Assembly (NCBI GenBank): GCA_044372405.1
Contig: JBILRW010000060.1
Location: forward strand, 1-5,420
Direction of reading: 5' to 3'
Origin: CANGYM01 sp044372405
GTDB lineage: Bacteria > Pseudomonadota > Alphaproteobacteria > JAJTHO01 > CANGYM01
DNA: 5,420 bases
Of this stretch, positions 5,272-5,420 are shown piece after piece. Position numbers and translations under genes: made by a program. Below the pieces are notes generated by a model that was given only the letters and a program-made list of their open reading frames with translations, did no database searches and was not told the DNA's origin. Position 1 is the stretch's first letter; each line of letters begins with the position of its first letter.

Positions 5272-5420
5272 GTGCAAGAGATTAGAAAGCCCCTGCGTGA
5301 ACTCAAGGCTCTGATGCAAGAAAAAGAGCCGTGGGCGGCGCGGATGTATCGCCATTTGCAGCGGCTGTCGCGGCTGGTGAAGCGGCCGGTATCCAGGCAG
5401 GCACAGGTACGTTTTGTGCG
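5272..5420 (+). CDS. Possible start of an unidentified plus-strand gene, cut by the window edge
   Basis: From a TGA at 5263-5265 one plus-strand frame stays open to the window end. From a GTG at 5272 it encodes 49 residues, including RELKALMQEKEPWAARMYRH, which is basic and probably helical. A better-supported start is the ATG at 5314, which has AAGG (5305-5308) five bases upstream; the GTG has no properly spaced Shine-Dalgarno. I recognise no family. If real, it would be divergent from the phasin-like gene, with repeat B between them. Other frames here are also open, including a minus-strand frame that would be the Ala/Pro-rich tail of a gene ending in TGA at 5303-5305. The coding strand is therefore not settled. 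Confidence 0.33.
   Translation, partial: MQEIRKPLRELKALMQEKEPWAARMYRHLQRLSRLVKRPVSRQAQVRFV

Noticed and set aside
5121..5306. Minus-strand open frame of 61 codons over repeat B
   Set aside because: Its sequence is mostly the palindromic repeat (translating to Arg-rich text) and no supported start or family is visible.

Overview
The window is a moderately GC-rich bacterial chromosome segment (a little over half G+C by eye). It has four complete protein genes, all on the minus strand, arranged as two short gene pairs. Three intergenic spaces each hold a palindromic repeat. The SPOR-domain envelope protein, the NhaA antiporter, the AsmA-like protein, the phasin-like protein and the style of the repeats together point to an alphaproteobacterium. 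I cannot place it more precisely from sequence alone. I see no rRNA, tRNA, CRISPR array, transposase, phage gene or defence system.

Layout from left to right: 1-255 is non-coding and dominated by a structured inverted repeat (51-212) with two small hairpins nested in it. Next comes a minus-strand pair transcribed right to left: nhaA (885-2069, Na+/H+ antiporter) followed after 5 bases by a membrane-anchored SPOR protein (256-879). The SPOR ribosome binding site lies inside the last codons of nhaA, so the two are probably translationally coupled. The 262-base gap 2070-2331 holds a candidate nhaA promoter with phased A-tracts upstream and a second type of palindromic repeat (2211-2305). The second pair is a 121-residue phasin-like helical protein (4729-5094) followed by a 796-residue AsmA-like periplasmic protein (2332-4722). 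They are separated by only six bases, and the downstream start is in the same reading frame as the upstream stop. The gap 5095-5271 contains another, better preserved copy of the second repeat (5133-5231). The last ~150 bases may be the start of a plus-strand gene that runs off the window, but this is uncertain.

Functionally this looks like ordinary housekeeping and envelope content. It comprises sodium/pH homeostasis in the inner membrane (NhaA), a peptidoglycan-binding envelope protein (SPOR), an inner-membrane-anchored periplasmic protein of the family linked to lipid transport and outer-membrane assembly (AsmA-like), and a small cytoplasmic granule-associated or otherwise helical protein (phasin-like). 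I found no convincing new multi-gene system. The points most worth a second look are the nested-hairpin repeats, a homopolymer cluster inside the asmA-like gene, the same-frame stop/start junction, the unusual nhaA-SPOR pairing, and the changed pH-sensor residues in NhaA.
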